The notes beneath the pieces were generated by a model. That model searched no databases and was not told the origin of the DNA. It saw nothing but the letters and a program-made list of their open reading frames with translations. DNA of 64,000 nucleotides from CABZJG01 sp902512685 (GTDB lineage Bacteria > Pseudomonadota > Alphaproteobacteria > Rhodobacterales > Rhodobacteraceae): NCBI GenBank assembly GCA_051201605.1, contig CP179201.1:868001-932000 (forward strand), in the 5' to 3' direction. Below, one piece after another: positions 32,805 through 41,235 of the stretch. Each line of letters begins with the position of its first letter. Position 1 is the first letter of the stretch. The translations under genes were made by a program, and so were the position numbers.

Positions 32805-33896
32805 ATGCAAATGGATAAGATCAAGCCACAACCCGGGATCGACCAAATCGAGCTCTACCAAGGCGGCGCTGCGCATGTCGACGGGGTGCGCAATGTTGTC
32901 AAGCTTAGCTCAAACGAAAACCCCAACGGACCGAGCGAGGCCGCAATAGATGCGTTTCGCAAAATTTCTCATGAATTACATCTGTATCCATCCAGTGATC
33001 ACAGCAGCCTGCGGCAGGCGATTGGCGAACAATTTAAGCTAAAGGCGGATAACATCATCTGCGGCGCAGGCAGCGATGAAATTATTAATATGATTTGCCA
33101 AGCCTATGCTGGACCGGGTGATGAAGTCATTCACACCGAGCATGGTTTTGCCATGTACCGCATATCCGCGCTTGCGGCTGGTGCAACCCCTGTTGAAGTG
33201 AAAGAGCGCAATCGCATCACCGATGTTGACGCCATTTTGGCCGCTTGCACGGACCGTACAAGGCTTGTCTTTATCGCCAACCCCAATAATCCCACCGGCA
33301 CCATGATTGATGAGGGGCAAATCACCCGTTTAGCGGAGGGTTTACCAAAGCACGTGCTCTTGGTGCTTGATGGAGCCTATGCCGAATATATTGAAGGCTT
33401 TGACGGTGGCGCCAGCTTGGTCGAAAACCGCACAAACGTTATCATGACACGCACATTTTCCAAGCTTTACGGGCTAGGCGGGTTGCGGGTTGGCTGGGGC
33501 TATGGGCCGCGAGCGGTAATTGATACATTAAACCGGGTACGCGGGCCGTTTAACCTGTCCTCTCCAGCGCTTGCAGCGGCCGAGGCAGCGGTGAAAGATC
33601 AAGACTATGCCGATAAATGCAGACGCGACAACAACCGGTTGCGTGACTGGCTTTCGATTGCTTTGGCCGAGCATGGCGTGCCGTCTGATCCGTCCCTGAC
33701 CAATTTCATTCTGGCGCGATTTGCTTCCCAATCGCAAGCTGAAGCCTGTGATGATTATCTTAAATCCCAAGGGCTGCTTGTGCGCCGAGTTGCCGGTTAC
33801 AACCTTGCCGACTGTCTGCGCATCTCAGTAGGCGATGAAAGCGCGTGCCGCCGTGTGGCGCATGCGGTTGGCCAATTCAAGGCGGGTTTAAAATGA
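32805..33896 (+). CDS. hisC: Histidinol-phosphate aminotransferase
   Basis: This 363-residue fold-type I PLP enzyme starts MQMDKIKPQPGI and has NENPNGPS, NPNNPTGT and the Schiff-base lysine in TRTFSKLYGLGGLRVGW. HisC converts imidazole-acetol phosphate to histidinol phosphate and often serves aromatic amino acids as well. Its stop overlaps the start of the tyrA-like gene (ATGA), a pairing that favours a role in Tyr/Phe synthesis too. An alternative ATG is two codons downstream. A second HisC-like gene lies at 52071. Confidence 0.92.
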   Translation: MQMDKIKPQPGIDQIELYQGGAAHVDGVRNVVKLSSNENPNGPSEAAIDAFRKISHELHLYPSSDHSSLRQAIGEQFKLKADNIICGAGSDEIINMICQAYAGPGDEVIHTEHGFAMYRISALAAGATPVEVKERNRITDVDAILAACTDRTRLVFIANPNNPTGTMIDEGQITRLAEGLPKHVLLVLDGAYAEYIEGFDGGASLVENRTNVIMTRTFSKLYGLGGLRVGWGYGPRAVIDTLNRVRGPFNLSSPALAAAEAAVKDQDYADKCRRDNNRLRDWLSIALAEHGVPSDPSLTNFILARFASQSQAEACDDYLKSQGLLVRRVAGYNLADCLRISVGDESACRRVAHAVGQFKAGLK

Positions 33897-34819
33897 ACAA
33901 AGTTTATGACCGTGTCGCGCTCATTGGGCTTGGACTTATTGCGTCTTCGATGTTTTGGGCGATCAAGCGCGCTGGGCTTGCCGGCGAAGTGACGGGGTAT
34001 GCAAGGTCGCAAGAAACCCGCGATACTGCGCGCCGTATCGGGCTGTGCGATCGGGTCTGCGACAGCGCCCGCGAGGCCACTGAAGGCGCCGATTTGGTGG
34101 TGCTTTGTGTGCCCGTAGGCGCGATGGGTGAGGTGGCCGCCGATCTGGCTCCGGCTTTAAAACCTGGCGCAACCGTGAGTGATGTTGGCTCGGTCAAACG
34201 CGCGGTGATTGATGCTGTTGCGCCGCATATTCCGGCAGGTGTCCATTTCATCCCAGCGCATCCGCTTGCCGGGACCGAACATTCCGGGCCGGAAAGCGGG
34301 TTTGAGAGCCTTTTTGACAACCGCTGGTGCCTTCTGGTGCCCGATAAGGGCGCCGATAAACAGGCTATCGCGGCTTTGCAGAAGCTGTGGCAGGGCATGG
34401 GCTCAAACGTGGAGCGTATGGACCCTGATCACCATGATCTTGTGCTCGCTGTGACCAGCCACGCACCGCACTTAATTGCCTATACAATGGTCGGTGTGGC
34501 GGATGATTTAAGCCGGGTGACTGATAGCGAAGTGATCCAATACTCGGCTGCCGGATTTCGGGATTTTACCCGTATCGCCGCCTCGGACCCGACCATGTGG
34601 CGGGATGTATTTTTGGCCAACAAAGACGCAACGCTTGAAATTCTTGGCCGCTTTACCGAAGAGCTGTTCGCGCTGCAGCGGGCGATCCGGCGCGGTGACG
34701 GCGCACATCTGCACGACTATTTCACCCGCACCCGGCAAATTCGCCGCGGCATTATCGAAGCGGGTCAGGATACAGATGCGCCGGACTTCGGGCGTGGTCA
34801 AACCCCTAAGGACTATTAG
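33893..34819 (+). CDS. tyrC: Prephenate/arogenate dehydrogenase
   Basis: This 308-residue enzyme starts at the ATG (MNKVYDRV) that overlaps the hisC stop. The dinucleotide-binding motif is GLGLIASSM (about 12-20), and the family segments are DVGSVKRAV, HPLAGTEHSGPESG and THAPHLIAY-like SHAPHLIAYTM. It makes 4-hydroxyphenylpyruvate or tyrosine from prephenate or arogenate; cofactor and substrate choice are not decided. Coupling to hisC suggests that the aminotransferase supplies the partner step. Confidence 0.9.
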   Translation: MNKVYDRVALIGLGLIASSMFWAIKRAGLAGEVTGYARSQETRDTARRIGLCDRVCDSAREATEGADLVVLCVPVGAMGEVAADLAPALKPGATVSDVGSVKRAVIDAVAPHIPAGVHFIPAHPLAGTEHSGPESGFESLFDNRWCLLVPDKGADKQAIAALQKLWQGMGSNVERMDPDHHDLVLAVTSHAPHLIAYTMVGVADDLSRVTDSEVIQYSAAGFRDFTRIAASDPTMWRDVFLANKDATLEILGRFTEELFALQRAIRRGDGAHLHDYFTRTRQIRRGIIEAGQDTDAPDFGRGQTPKDY

Positions 34820-35077
34820 GCAGCGACGCTTTGTGACGCAACGTTTGGCGGTTCTGGTTCTGAAATAATGATTCTTTAAGGCACTGTAATTAAATGGGTT
34901 TATAATTATATTTTGATCCATGAAGGCGCTTAATGGATCATTTTCAAGTTTACTTTACAGGGATTTATACGTTTTCTGATTGCGGCGGCTTTGAACGCGA
35001 TGACGAACCAGTATTCAATCAGGCGCTGGTTTCAACATCTGAAGGTCACGTGTCGCAAATTTAATTTTGGGGTAAAT

Positions 35078-35926
35078 ATGTCGGCTTACGGTGAAAATGA
35101 AGACCAGGGAAAATATTGGAATGAAAAGACGGGTCGCTCATGGGCCGAACATGACCAAGAGATGAATTCAAGGTTGCAGAATATTTCGGATATTTTATTT
35201 GCCGAGATTGACGAAAAGTCGCTTAGCAATGCTCTTGATATCGGCTGCGGGGCGGGCGCAACCACTTTGCGCATGGCGCAGAAGCTCTCTGGTCGCGGTG
35301 CGGTGACCGGAATAGATTTCTCTGACGCGCTGCTGACATTGGCGCGTGAAAAAGCCAGCGCGGTGGATAATATGACATTTACATGGGCTGATGCCCAATC
35401 CCATCGGTTTGAGCCTGTGGGTTTTGATGGGGCGTTTTCACGATTTGGAGTAATGTTCTTTGCCGATCCGGACAAAGCCTTTGCCAATCTGCGTTCAGCT
35501 TTGGTGCCCGGATCAAGGCTGGTGTTTGTGTGCTGGGCGCCGCTGCAGGACAATCCGTTTTTCCTTGAACCGATGGAAGTGGTTCACAAACATACCGGCG
35601 CTGCAATAAAAATGCCGGGCATCGCGCCGGGGCCAATGGCGTTTAGCGACCGTGATTATCTATCGGGCATTTTACGCAGAGCCGGCTATCGGACGGCTGA
35701 TATCACAACCCATAAAACCACATTGGACACCCATCAAAACCCACAAGAAGATGCCGCATTATTGATGAAAATCGGCGCCGGGGCACAGATGCTATCCGAG
35801 AGCGAGCCAAGCAAAGCGCAGGTGCAAAGCGTGCGCGATGACTTTGTGCTTTTGTCTGCTGCCAAAAGGCACGGTGACATCACCCGCTATCCTGCAACCA
35901 TCCATCTGGTCACCGCTGTTGCCTAA
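35078..35926 (+). CDS. Class I SAM-dependent methyltransferase
   Basis: This protein has about 282 residues from the ATG at 35078 (MSAYGENEDQG), chosen for the GGGG site just upstream; a longer frame starts at 34991. The SAM-binding motif is ALDIGCGAGATTLRMA (about 46-61), followed by GIDFSDALLTLAREKA and the FDGAFSRFGVMFFADPD motif. The closest family I recognise is the UbiE/Methyltransf_11 group found widely in Rhodobacterales. The substrate is unknown. A thioesterase gene follows after 29 bp. Confidence 0.85.
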   Translation: MSAYGENEDQGKYWNEKTGRSWAEHDQEMNSRLQNISDILFAEIDEKSLSNALDIGCGAGATTLRMAQKLSGRGAVTGIDFSDALLTLAREKASAVDNMTFTWADAQSHRFEPVGFDGAFSRFGVMFFADPDKAFANLRSALVPGSRLVFVCWAPLQDNPFFLEPMEVVHKHTGAAIKMPGIAPGPMAFSDRDYLSGILRRAGYRTADITTHKTTLDTHQNPQEDAALLMKIGAGAQMLSESEPSKAQVQSVRDDFVLLSAAKRHGDITRYPATIHLVTAVA

Positions 35927-35955
35927 CAGCATTTTAAATAAGGTATGAGATTTTC

Positions 35956-36465
35956 ATGAGCAAAGATATTGATGCCGCCGCCCCGTTTATGACAGCGCAA
36001 GAAGCCCAAACTCTCACCGGGTATGAGCAGATTAAAGGCATTTTGACGGGACGGTTTGCGCCGCCGCCAATCGCTTCAGTGATGAAGTATAAAATGCATG
36101 CAGTTGATGAAGGGCGCGTGGTGTTTCGCGGCACGCCGGATGCTTCGGTGCTTAACCCGATGGGCAGCGTGCATGGCGGTTGGTATGGAACCCTGCTTGA
36201 TAGTGCGATGGCCTGCGCTGTCTCTACGCGGGTGCCAAAAGGGTTTTTCGCGACCACGCTTGAATATAAGGTCAATATCATCCGTCCTATCGCGGTTGGC
36301 ACCAGCGTGGAAGCCATAGGAGAAACCGATCATATTGGTCGAACTATCGGTGTTGCAACGGGAAAAATTATCGGAGTAGAAGATGGACGGCTTTATGCGA
36401 CCGGTTCAACCACCTGCATTGTGATTAAGCTTGAACCACCAAAAGCAAACTTAGCCGGTCTGTGA
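35956..36465 (+). CDS. PaaI-type hotdog thioesterase
   Basis: This 169-residue protein has the hotdog-fold 4HBT motif LNPMGSVHGGWYGTLLDSAM (about 63-82; the helix carries the catalytic acid) and an RPIAVGTSVEAIGE strand pair. PaaI-like enzymes hydrolyse acyl-CoA thioesters, often phenylacetyl- or hydroxyaryl-CoAs. It is probably co-transcribed with the methyltransferase upstream. The substrate is not known. Confidence 0.85.
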   Translation: MSKDIDAAAPFMTAQEAQTLTGYEQIKGILTGRFAPPPIASVMKYKMHAVDEGRVVFRGTPDASVLNPMGSVHGGWYGTLLDSAMACAVSTRVPKGFFATTLEYKVNIIRPIAVGTSVEAIGETDHIGRTIGVATGKIIGVEDGRLYATGSTTCIVIKLEPPKANLAGL

Positions 36466-36821
36466 GCAAGGGCTAAACCAGCGAGGCGCCATTAGTCGAT
36501 TTAAACTGTGCTCATTCAAGGGTCCATCGGTAAAAATGTCAGTGTTTTAAACTCCATGATAGCCCGTAACTTTTAGTATTTTTCTTGTTATGGAGACCTG
36601 CCCATCGGCGGCGCAAATCACATAAGTTACTGCGACCTTATGCAAAGCAGGATTATGCTGCGGCATACTGTCGTCATCAGCATATTTCAAAAAACTGCTG
36701 TTGATTTACGCAATGCATTGCCTGAGCACTGGCTTCAGGCTCGTTTAAATGGTCTAATGTAGTCACATTACCTGGATCAGTAGTTCTTAGGCAACTTTAC
36801 CGGCATTGCCAAAGACCAAAA
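36466..36821. other. Intergenic region without a gene
   Basis: This 356-bp stretch lies between the thioesterase gene and the rfbB remnant. All frames are interrupted, and I see no RNA gene. It looks like decayed sequence at the left border of the sugar island, where composition turns AT-rich. Confidence 0.55.
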
Positions 36822-37166
36822 TCATGCCTCCGATCCTAATCTCTTACTAACGCCTTGGCGTTCCAACAATGGCTGCCACCAGTCTTGGCTGTTGAGATAC
36901 CATTGCACTGTTTTTTCTAACCCCTCCTCAATCGTCAAGGAAGGACGCCATCCGAGTTCATTCCTAATGCGGCTAGGATCAATATAATATCTTGCATCAT
37001 GCCCAGGGCGGTCCGTTACAAAAGTGATTAAATCTGAGTATGATCCAGATTCTTTTGGGCGGAGATGATCTAAGATAGAGCAGAGGCTTTTAACTAGTTC
37101 TAAATTTGTGCGCTCATTTTCACCACCAATATTGTAGCTTCGCCCAATCTGCCCCCTCTCCAGAAC
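36822..37166 (-). pseudogene. rfbB: 3' remnant of rfbB (dTDP-glucose 4,6-dehydratase)
   Basis: Read on the minus strand, the frame gives VLERGQIGRSYNIGGENER, then DLITFVTDRPGHDARYYIDP and IRNELGWRPSLTIEEGLEKT, VQWYLNSQDWW and a stop at 36822. These are the last third (about 114 of 350 residues) of RfbB. The rest is cut off at 37167 by the IS element, and no continuation is visible on its far side (38362-38452). The enzyme would have made the 4-keto-6-deoxy intermediate used by the operon beyond the IS. Confidence 0.9.
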
Positions 37167-37228
37167 TGTCCTTCCCCCCTAAATTAGTGCCACGAATTTT
37201 GTTAAAACTCTCTTAAGGAGGAATTGGA

Positions 37229-37516
37229 ATGGCACGAAAGAGATACAATGAAGAAGACATTCTGAGATTACTGCGTGAGATTGACGTTCATCTTCATGGA
37301 GGTATGGATGTTGTGAGTGCCTGCCGCACTACGGGTATTTCTGACAAGACCTATTATGGATGGCGTAAGCGTTATGGCGGCATGGGGCGTGCGAAGTTAT
37401 CTGAGTTCAAGGCATTGGAAAAAGAGAACCAGCGGCTCAAGAAGATTTTGGCAGAGCTTGAGCTGGATAAGCTGATCCTCAAAGAAAGCCTTGATTATCT
37501 AAAGCCCCGGGCCTGA
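37229..37516 (+). CDS. IS3-family transposase OrfA
   Basis: This 95-residue DNA-binding subunit has a helix-turn-helix (MDVVSACRTTGISDKTYYGW, about 26-45) and a leucine-zipper-like C-terminal helix (LEKENQRLKKILAELELDK). OrfA binds the element's ends. It has a strong AAGGAGG site. The frame closes 8 bp before the first orfB start; a slippery run for frameshifting is not obvious, though the -1 frame relation fits. Confidence 0.92.
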   Translation: MARKRYNEEDILRLLREIDVHLHGGMDVVSACRTTGISDKTYYGWRKRYGGMGRAKLSEFKALEKENQRLKKILAELELDKLILKESLDYLKPRA

Positions 37517-37524
37517 GCGCAGAG

Positions 37525-38346
37525 TTGAAGCGCCAAACCGTTATTCATGTTCGTCAAAAGCTAAGCACATCTGAACGGCGTACATGTAACGTGTTAGGCG
37601 TTGCACGCTCGACAATGACGTATCAGAGCAAAGACCGGGATGAAGATGCGCTCAGGCATGACATAATCAGACTTGCAAAGATGTATGGGCGGTATGGGTA
37701 CCGTAAGATAGCACAATTGCTCCGGATCTCGGGTTGGAAGGTAAATCACAAGAAAGTCGAACGAATTTGGCGTGAAGAGGGGTTGCAACTGCCAGAGCGC
37801 CATAAACGTAAACGTCGGCTTTATCATAAAGATAGCTCTATCATCCGTATGCGTCCCAATGGGCCTAACCATGTGTGGGCCGTCGATTTCGTGCATGACA
37901 AGTTGAGTAATAACCGGCCCTATAAAATGCTGACCGTGGTGGATGAATATACCCGCCAGGCACTCGCTGTTCATGTGGCGCATAAAATGAGCGCTGCTGA
38001 TGTCCTGGAGGCGCTGTATCCGCTCCTTATCATACATGGGAGGCCACACTATATACGTTCTGACAACGGGCCTGAGTTCACAGCTGAAGTGTTTCAAAAG
38101 TGGCTTACCAAGGTAGGTATAAAACCAATTCGTATTTACCCCGGTTCGCCATGGGAAAACGGATATAATGAGAGATTTAATGGAACGCTTAGGCGAGAGA
38201 TTTTAGATGCAGAGTGGTTTGTGACGACAAAACAAGCCCAAACGGCCATCAATGCATGGCTAAAGCAGTACAATCACATTCGACCTCACCAAGCCCTAAA
38301 CATGAGACCGCCAGTTCCAGAAACTCTATTGAAAAATGGTACATAA
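37525..38346 (+). CDS. IS3-family transposase OrfB (DDE integrase)
   Basis: This 273-residue protein has the N-terminal HTH_21 region (YGRYGYRKIAQLLRISGWKV) and an rve integrase core with the DDE triad: first Asp in VWAVDFVHD, second in YIRSDNGPEF and Glu in NGYNERFNG. It ends with the usual YNHIRPHQALNMRPP. A TTG at 37525 is the first start in frame; in vivo it may be made as an OrfAB fusion by frameshifting. No break is seen, so the element may be active. Confidence 0.92.
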   Translation: MKRQTVIHVRQKLSTSERRTCNVLGVARSTMTYQSKDRDEDALRHDIIRLAKMYGRYGYRKIAQLLRISGWKVNHKKVERIWREEGLQLPERHKRKRRLYHKDSSIIRMRPNGPNHVWAVDFVHDKLSNNRPYKMLTVVDEYTRQALAVHVAHKMSAADVLEALYPLLIIHGRPHYIRSDNGPEFTAEVFQKWLTKVGIKPIRIYPGSPWENGYNERFNGTLRREILDAEWFVTTKQAQTAINAWLKQYNHIRPHQALNMRPPVPETLLKNGT

Positions 38347-38452
38347 TTTGGGGGCTGGACACAGGTGCTGAAGTTTCGGGAGGATAAGGCCATTAAAGGG
38401 CCAGATTCCTATATACTCGTCAAGGCCATAAATTGCCAATATAATTGAAACG

Positions 38453-39391
38453 TTAGTATTTATTTTTCAAACCTCTGAATAATTCAACAATTTCTTTGAT
38501 CCCCTTTTCTATGTCTCCTGTATATTCTATACCTAAATCTAGAGATTTTTTGTTACAAACATCGTAAGATAACTGGTTCATAATAGGACTATCTACAAAC
38601 TTAATTTTTAATTTAGGGTAGTGTTTCCTCAATTCTTCTAATATGCGGTTCACTGTCATATTTTGACTAACAATATTTGTAATTTCATTGTTAAACTTTT
38701 TTTCCAGACAAAGCTTAACAAGACAATTAACCGCATCACCTACATACAAATATGGCCTAACTTGGTGGAGAGCAGTTGTCCAAACCGATATATCTTCATT
38801 GTGCGCTGCTTGCCACGCAAACTTGTTTACCGCAGTGTGAAAGCGCATGCCGGTTGAATATCCATAGATTGTCCCAAATCTAAGAATATTAAATTCTAGA
38901 CCCTCTTTTCCTAGTTCATTCAAAAACGCTTCTTCTTTTAGCTTTGTTGCTGCATAAGGGCTCTGTGGTTTCAAATCATCAATTAAGCAATTTTCATCTA
39001 CCAAATTCTTTTGGGTACCGTAAACGCTCGTTGACGAAATGTGGATCAGAGGTTTGTTCAGGGTTTTAGATATATTTGCAACGTTCTTTGTGGATAAATA
39101 ATTATTATTTTCGACACCTATTGGATCATGAGCACTGCCGGCAGCATCAGTGCGAGCAGCTAAGTGAATCACAACATCAACAAATCCAATTAAGGTGGTA
39201 AGCCTTTGAAGGTTTTGATCATCCGATATATCTAACCGATAAAATTGATGCTTTACATTCAAATTAAAGCAACTTGGGTATCTTTGAGTGATAAGGCTAT
39301 CAACGAGAATTAACTCGTCTGCTACTCCTTTAAATTTTTCCATAAGTGAGGAGCCAATATGACCTAACGGACCTGTTATAAGTACTTTCAT
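38453..39391 (-). CDS. NAD-dependent sugar epimerase/dehydratase
   Basis: This 312-residue extended SDR has the nucleotide-binding GPLGHIGSS at 7-15 (GxxGxxG type), VIHLAARTDAAG near 75-86, catalytic Ser/Thr in HISSTSVYG and the YAATK pair. It works on a nucleotide-linked sugar, as an epimerase, reductase or dehydratase. It is the last intact gene of the seven-gene minus-strand operon, and its start overlaps the ketoisomerase gene by 4 bp. An rfbB remnant in the same direction lies beyond the IS. Confidence 0.85.
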   Translation of the reverse strand: MKVLITGPLGHIGSSLMEKFKGVADELILVDSLITQRYPSCFNLNVKHQFYRLDISDDQNLQRLTTLIGFVDVVIHLAARTDAAGSAHDPIGVENNNYLSTKNVANISKTLNKPLIHISSTSVYGTQKNLVDENCLIDDLKPQSPYAATKLKEEAFLNELGKEGLEFNILRFGTIYGYSTGMRFHTAVNKFAWQAAHNEDISVWTTALHQVRPYLYVGDAVNCLVKLCLEKKFNNEITNIVSQNMTVNRILEELRKHYPKLKIKFVDSPIMNQLSYDVCNKKSLDLGIEYTGDIEKGIKEIVELFRGLKNKY

Positions 39392-39774
39392 TTTATAGCT
39401 TCTTTCAAAAAGGAATCGTAGTCTCGTATGTAATCTGTTTCATCGTAAGGAAATTCGGCTAAAACTAGGATTCTAGACTTCTGAACAAACTTAATTGTGA
39501 GCCATGACAATACATCATGAAAAAAGTAACCTTTATAAGTATCAAGCTGTATTGAATTGACCAAGTTACCATTATCACATTTTAACTCGACTACTCCATC
39601 CAAACACAAAAGTAATTGACGACATTTTCTGTGCGCATGTTGGCCGCGGATATCACCAATATTTCCTTCAATTATAAAAAATCTCTGTGAAGCAAATGGT
39701 AGGTTGTCATAGACGCACAAACCAGCTTTCAAAACACCAGAAAATTTATCGCTCTCATCCATTATGTATCTCAA
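39388..39774 (-). CDS. FdtA/WxcM-like sugar 3,4-ketoisomerase
   Basis: This 128-residue cupin protein has RFFIIEGNIGDIRGQHAHRKCRQLLLCLDG (two catalytic-type His in GQHAHRKC) and GYFFHDVLSWLTIKF. This is the pattern of FdtA and QdtA, which isomerise dTDP-4-keto-6-deoxyglucose to the 3-keto sugar for later transamination. The neighbouring DegT aminotransferase and C-methyltransferase agree with a 3-amino-3,6-dideoxy or branched sugar. It overlaps the next gene by 4 bp. Confidence 0.85.
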   Translation of the reverse strand: MRYIMDESDKFSGVLKAGLCVYDNLPFASQRFFIIEGNIGDIRGQHAHRKCRQLLLCLDGVVELKCDNGNLVNSIQLDTYKGYFFHDVLSWLTIKFVQKSRILVLAEFPYDETDYIRDYDSFLKEAIK

Positions 39775-39786
39775 CTTTTATTGCAT

Positions 39787-40686
39787 TCATAAGTCGTGCA
39801 ATTTTTTTGAAGGCAACCAACCACTAACTTGGCTGAACTCTGTTATATCAGCTTGAAAATGTCGCAAGTGTATTTTGTTAATGTTCCCTGGTATGTTAGT
39901 TTCTTTTATCTCGCTAAATTTGCCAGTTTTACGAAACGCAACTTCTCTTATAATTGTAAATGCTTTTTTAAGGTAAACAGCTTGCCCACTACCCAAGTAA
40001 TATTTTTTGTGATTCATTTGATTTCGAGTTTCAATTGTGCAATTTATGGCATCAGCCACATCTTCTACATGTATATAGTCTCTATAAAACTTACCGTTTC
40101 CAAGAATTTCTATTTTTTCACCATTTAAACACTTCTCATAAATTTTGTCTAATAACCCTCGATCAGATTTTAACCTAGGGCCCAGATGACCAAATACATT
40201 ACACAGCCTTAATGAACATCCCCTTATTGACCCGGTTTGAATTAAGTTGAATAATAGCTGCTCACCCGCCAATTTCCCCAAATCATAAAGAGTAGTTGGA
40301 CTGTCAGTAGGTAAATCATCCATTTGATACAGCTTGTTTGTGTATCCCAACTGGGTTGCTGTTCCAATATATATAAAAAACGGTCGTACTTTCAATTCCA
40401 AACACGCATTTAGTAACTCTCCAGTGCCGATTGAGTTGACTTTGAAATTAGTCACGAAGGTCTGTTCATTAACTATCGCGCTTGTTTGCGCAGCAAAGTG
40501 AATAACGGCGTCCACAAAGGGAAGTTTTAGTGGCGCGCCAGACCCAAGTTCAAACGTTATATTATCAAATTTACTACAAGTTTCGGGTTTTCTGGTTAAA
40601 GTGTAGACTTTGTCGAACTTATCTGCATGCAATTTCAGAAAGCATGCCCCAACAAGACCAGTTGCGCCAGTAACTAAAATTCTCAT
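39787..40686 (-). CDS. NAD-dependent nucleotide-sugar epimerase/reductase
   Basis: This 299-residue extended SDR has GATGLVGACFL near 7-17, VIHFAAQTSAI near 60-70, the catalytic region FIYIGTATQLG with YDLGKLAGE, and a sugar-binding RDYIHVEDVADA. It probably reduces or epimerises the 4-keto group of a dTDP-deoxysugar, the final step for the operon. It is followed after 12 bp by the ketoisomerase gene. Confidence 0.85.
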   Translation of the reverse strand: MRILVTGATGLVGACFLKLHADKFDKVYTLTRKPETCSKFDNITFELGSGAPLKLPFVDAVIHFAAQTSAIVNEQTFVTNFKVNSIGTGELLNACLELKVRPFFIYIGTATQLGYTNKLYQMDDLPTDSPTTLYDLGKLAGEQLLFNLIQTGSIRGCSLRLCNVFGHLGPRLKSDRGLLDKIYEKCLNGEKIEILGNGKFYRDYIHVEDVADAINCTIETRNQMNHKKYYLGSGQAVYLKKAFTIIREVAFRKTGKFSEIKETNIPGNINKIHLRHFQADITEFSQVSGWLPSKKLHDL

Positions 40687-40713
40687 TCTTGAACAATCAC
40701 TCCAATATATAGC

Positions 40714-41235
40714 CTAAAAGAAGATGTGATCACGTGCGAGTTTCGCATCGCGATCTTTTTCACTTCTAAGATACTCGGTGTTTTTATTTAACTTTATGCC
40801 AACTTCAGGATCAAAAAATTGAATGGTGCGATCTGTTTCACTGTCATAGTAAGTGTCAGTTTTGTATTGTAATATGACATTGCCAACCGTTGCTAAAAAC
40901 CCATGTGCGCAGTAACTAGGTATATAAATTTGATTGACACCATCGTGGCTCATAGCAGTTTCTAAATAATGTAAGAACGTATCAGAGCCTACGCGCAGGT
41001 CCACGGTAAAATCTATTATTGTACCATTTAAAATCGTCAAAACTTGGTTTTGACCGTTCCCGGTCACATAGTGCAGACCGCGTAATGCGCCTTTTTGGGA
41101 ATATGAATAATTATCTTGAACAGGAACAAAGTTTGGATAACTTGTCTTGCGGAAGGTTTCACTGAACCTACCTCTTATATCTTTGTAAATGGGTGATTTT
41201 TGGGAAAACACACCATCAATCGCTTGGGTCTTCAT
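40714..41235 (-). CDS. rfbC: dTDP-4-dehydrorhamnose 3,5-epimerase-like protein
   Basis: This 173-residue RmlC-type cupin has RGRFSETFR, FVPVQDNYSYSQKGALRGLHY with the catalytic His of LRGLHY, and YIPSYCAHGFLA. The family epimerises C3 and/or C5 of dTDP-4-keto-6-deoxyglucose. It is slightly shorter than RmlC (about 180). It overlaps the aminotransferase gene by 4 bp. Confidence 0.88.
   Translation of the reverse strand: MKTQAIDGVFSQKSPIYKDIRGRFSETFRKTSYPNFVPVQDNYSYSQKGALRGLHYVTGNGQNQVLTILNGTIIDFTVDLRVGSDTFLHYLETAMSHDGVNQIYIPSYCAHGFLATVGNVILQYKTDTYYDSETDRTIQFFDPEVGIKLNKNTEYLRSEKDRDAKLARDHIFF

Larger units (their letters stand above)
37167..38361 (+). mobile_element. IS3-family insertion sequence, apparently intact
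   Basis: This element of about 1195 bp has imperfect terminal inverted repeats: the left end is TGTCC..CCCCCCTAAATTAG and the right end, read inward, is TGTCC..CCCCCAAATTATG. It has two transposase frames in the typical orfA/orfB order, with orfB in the -1 frame relative to orfA. No clear target-site duplication is seen: the flanks are AAC on the left and CAG on the right. The rfbB fragment also does not continue beyond the right end. Both facts suggest that a deletion or recombination occurred after or during insertion. Confidence 0.88.
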
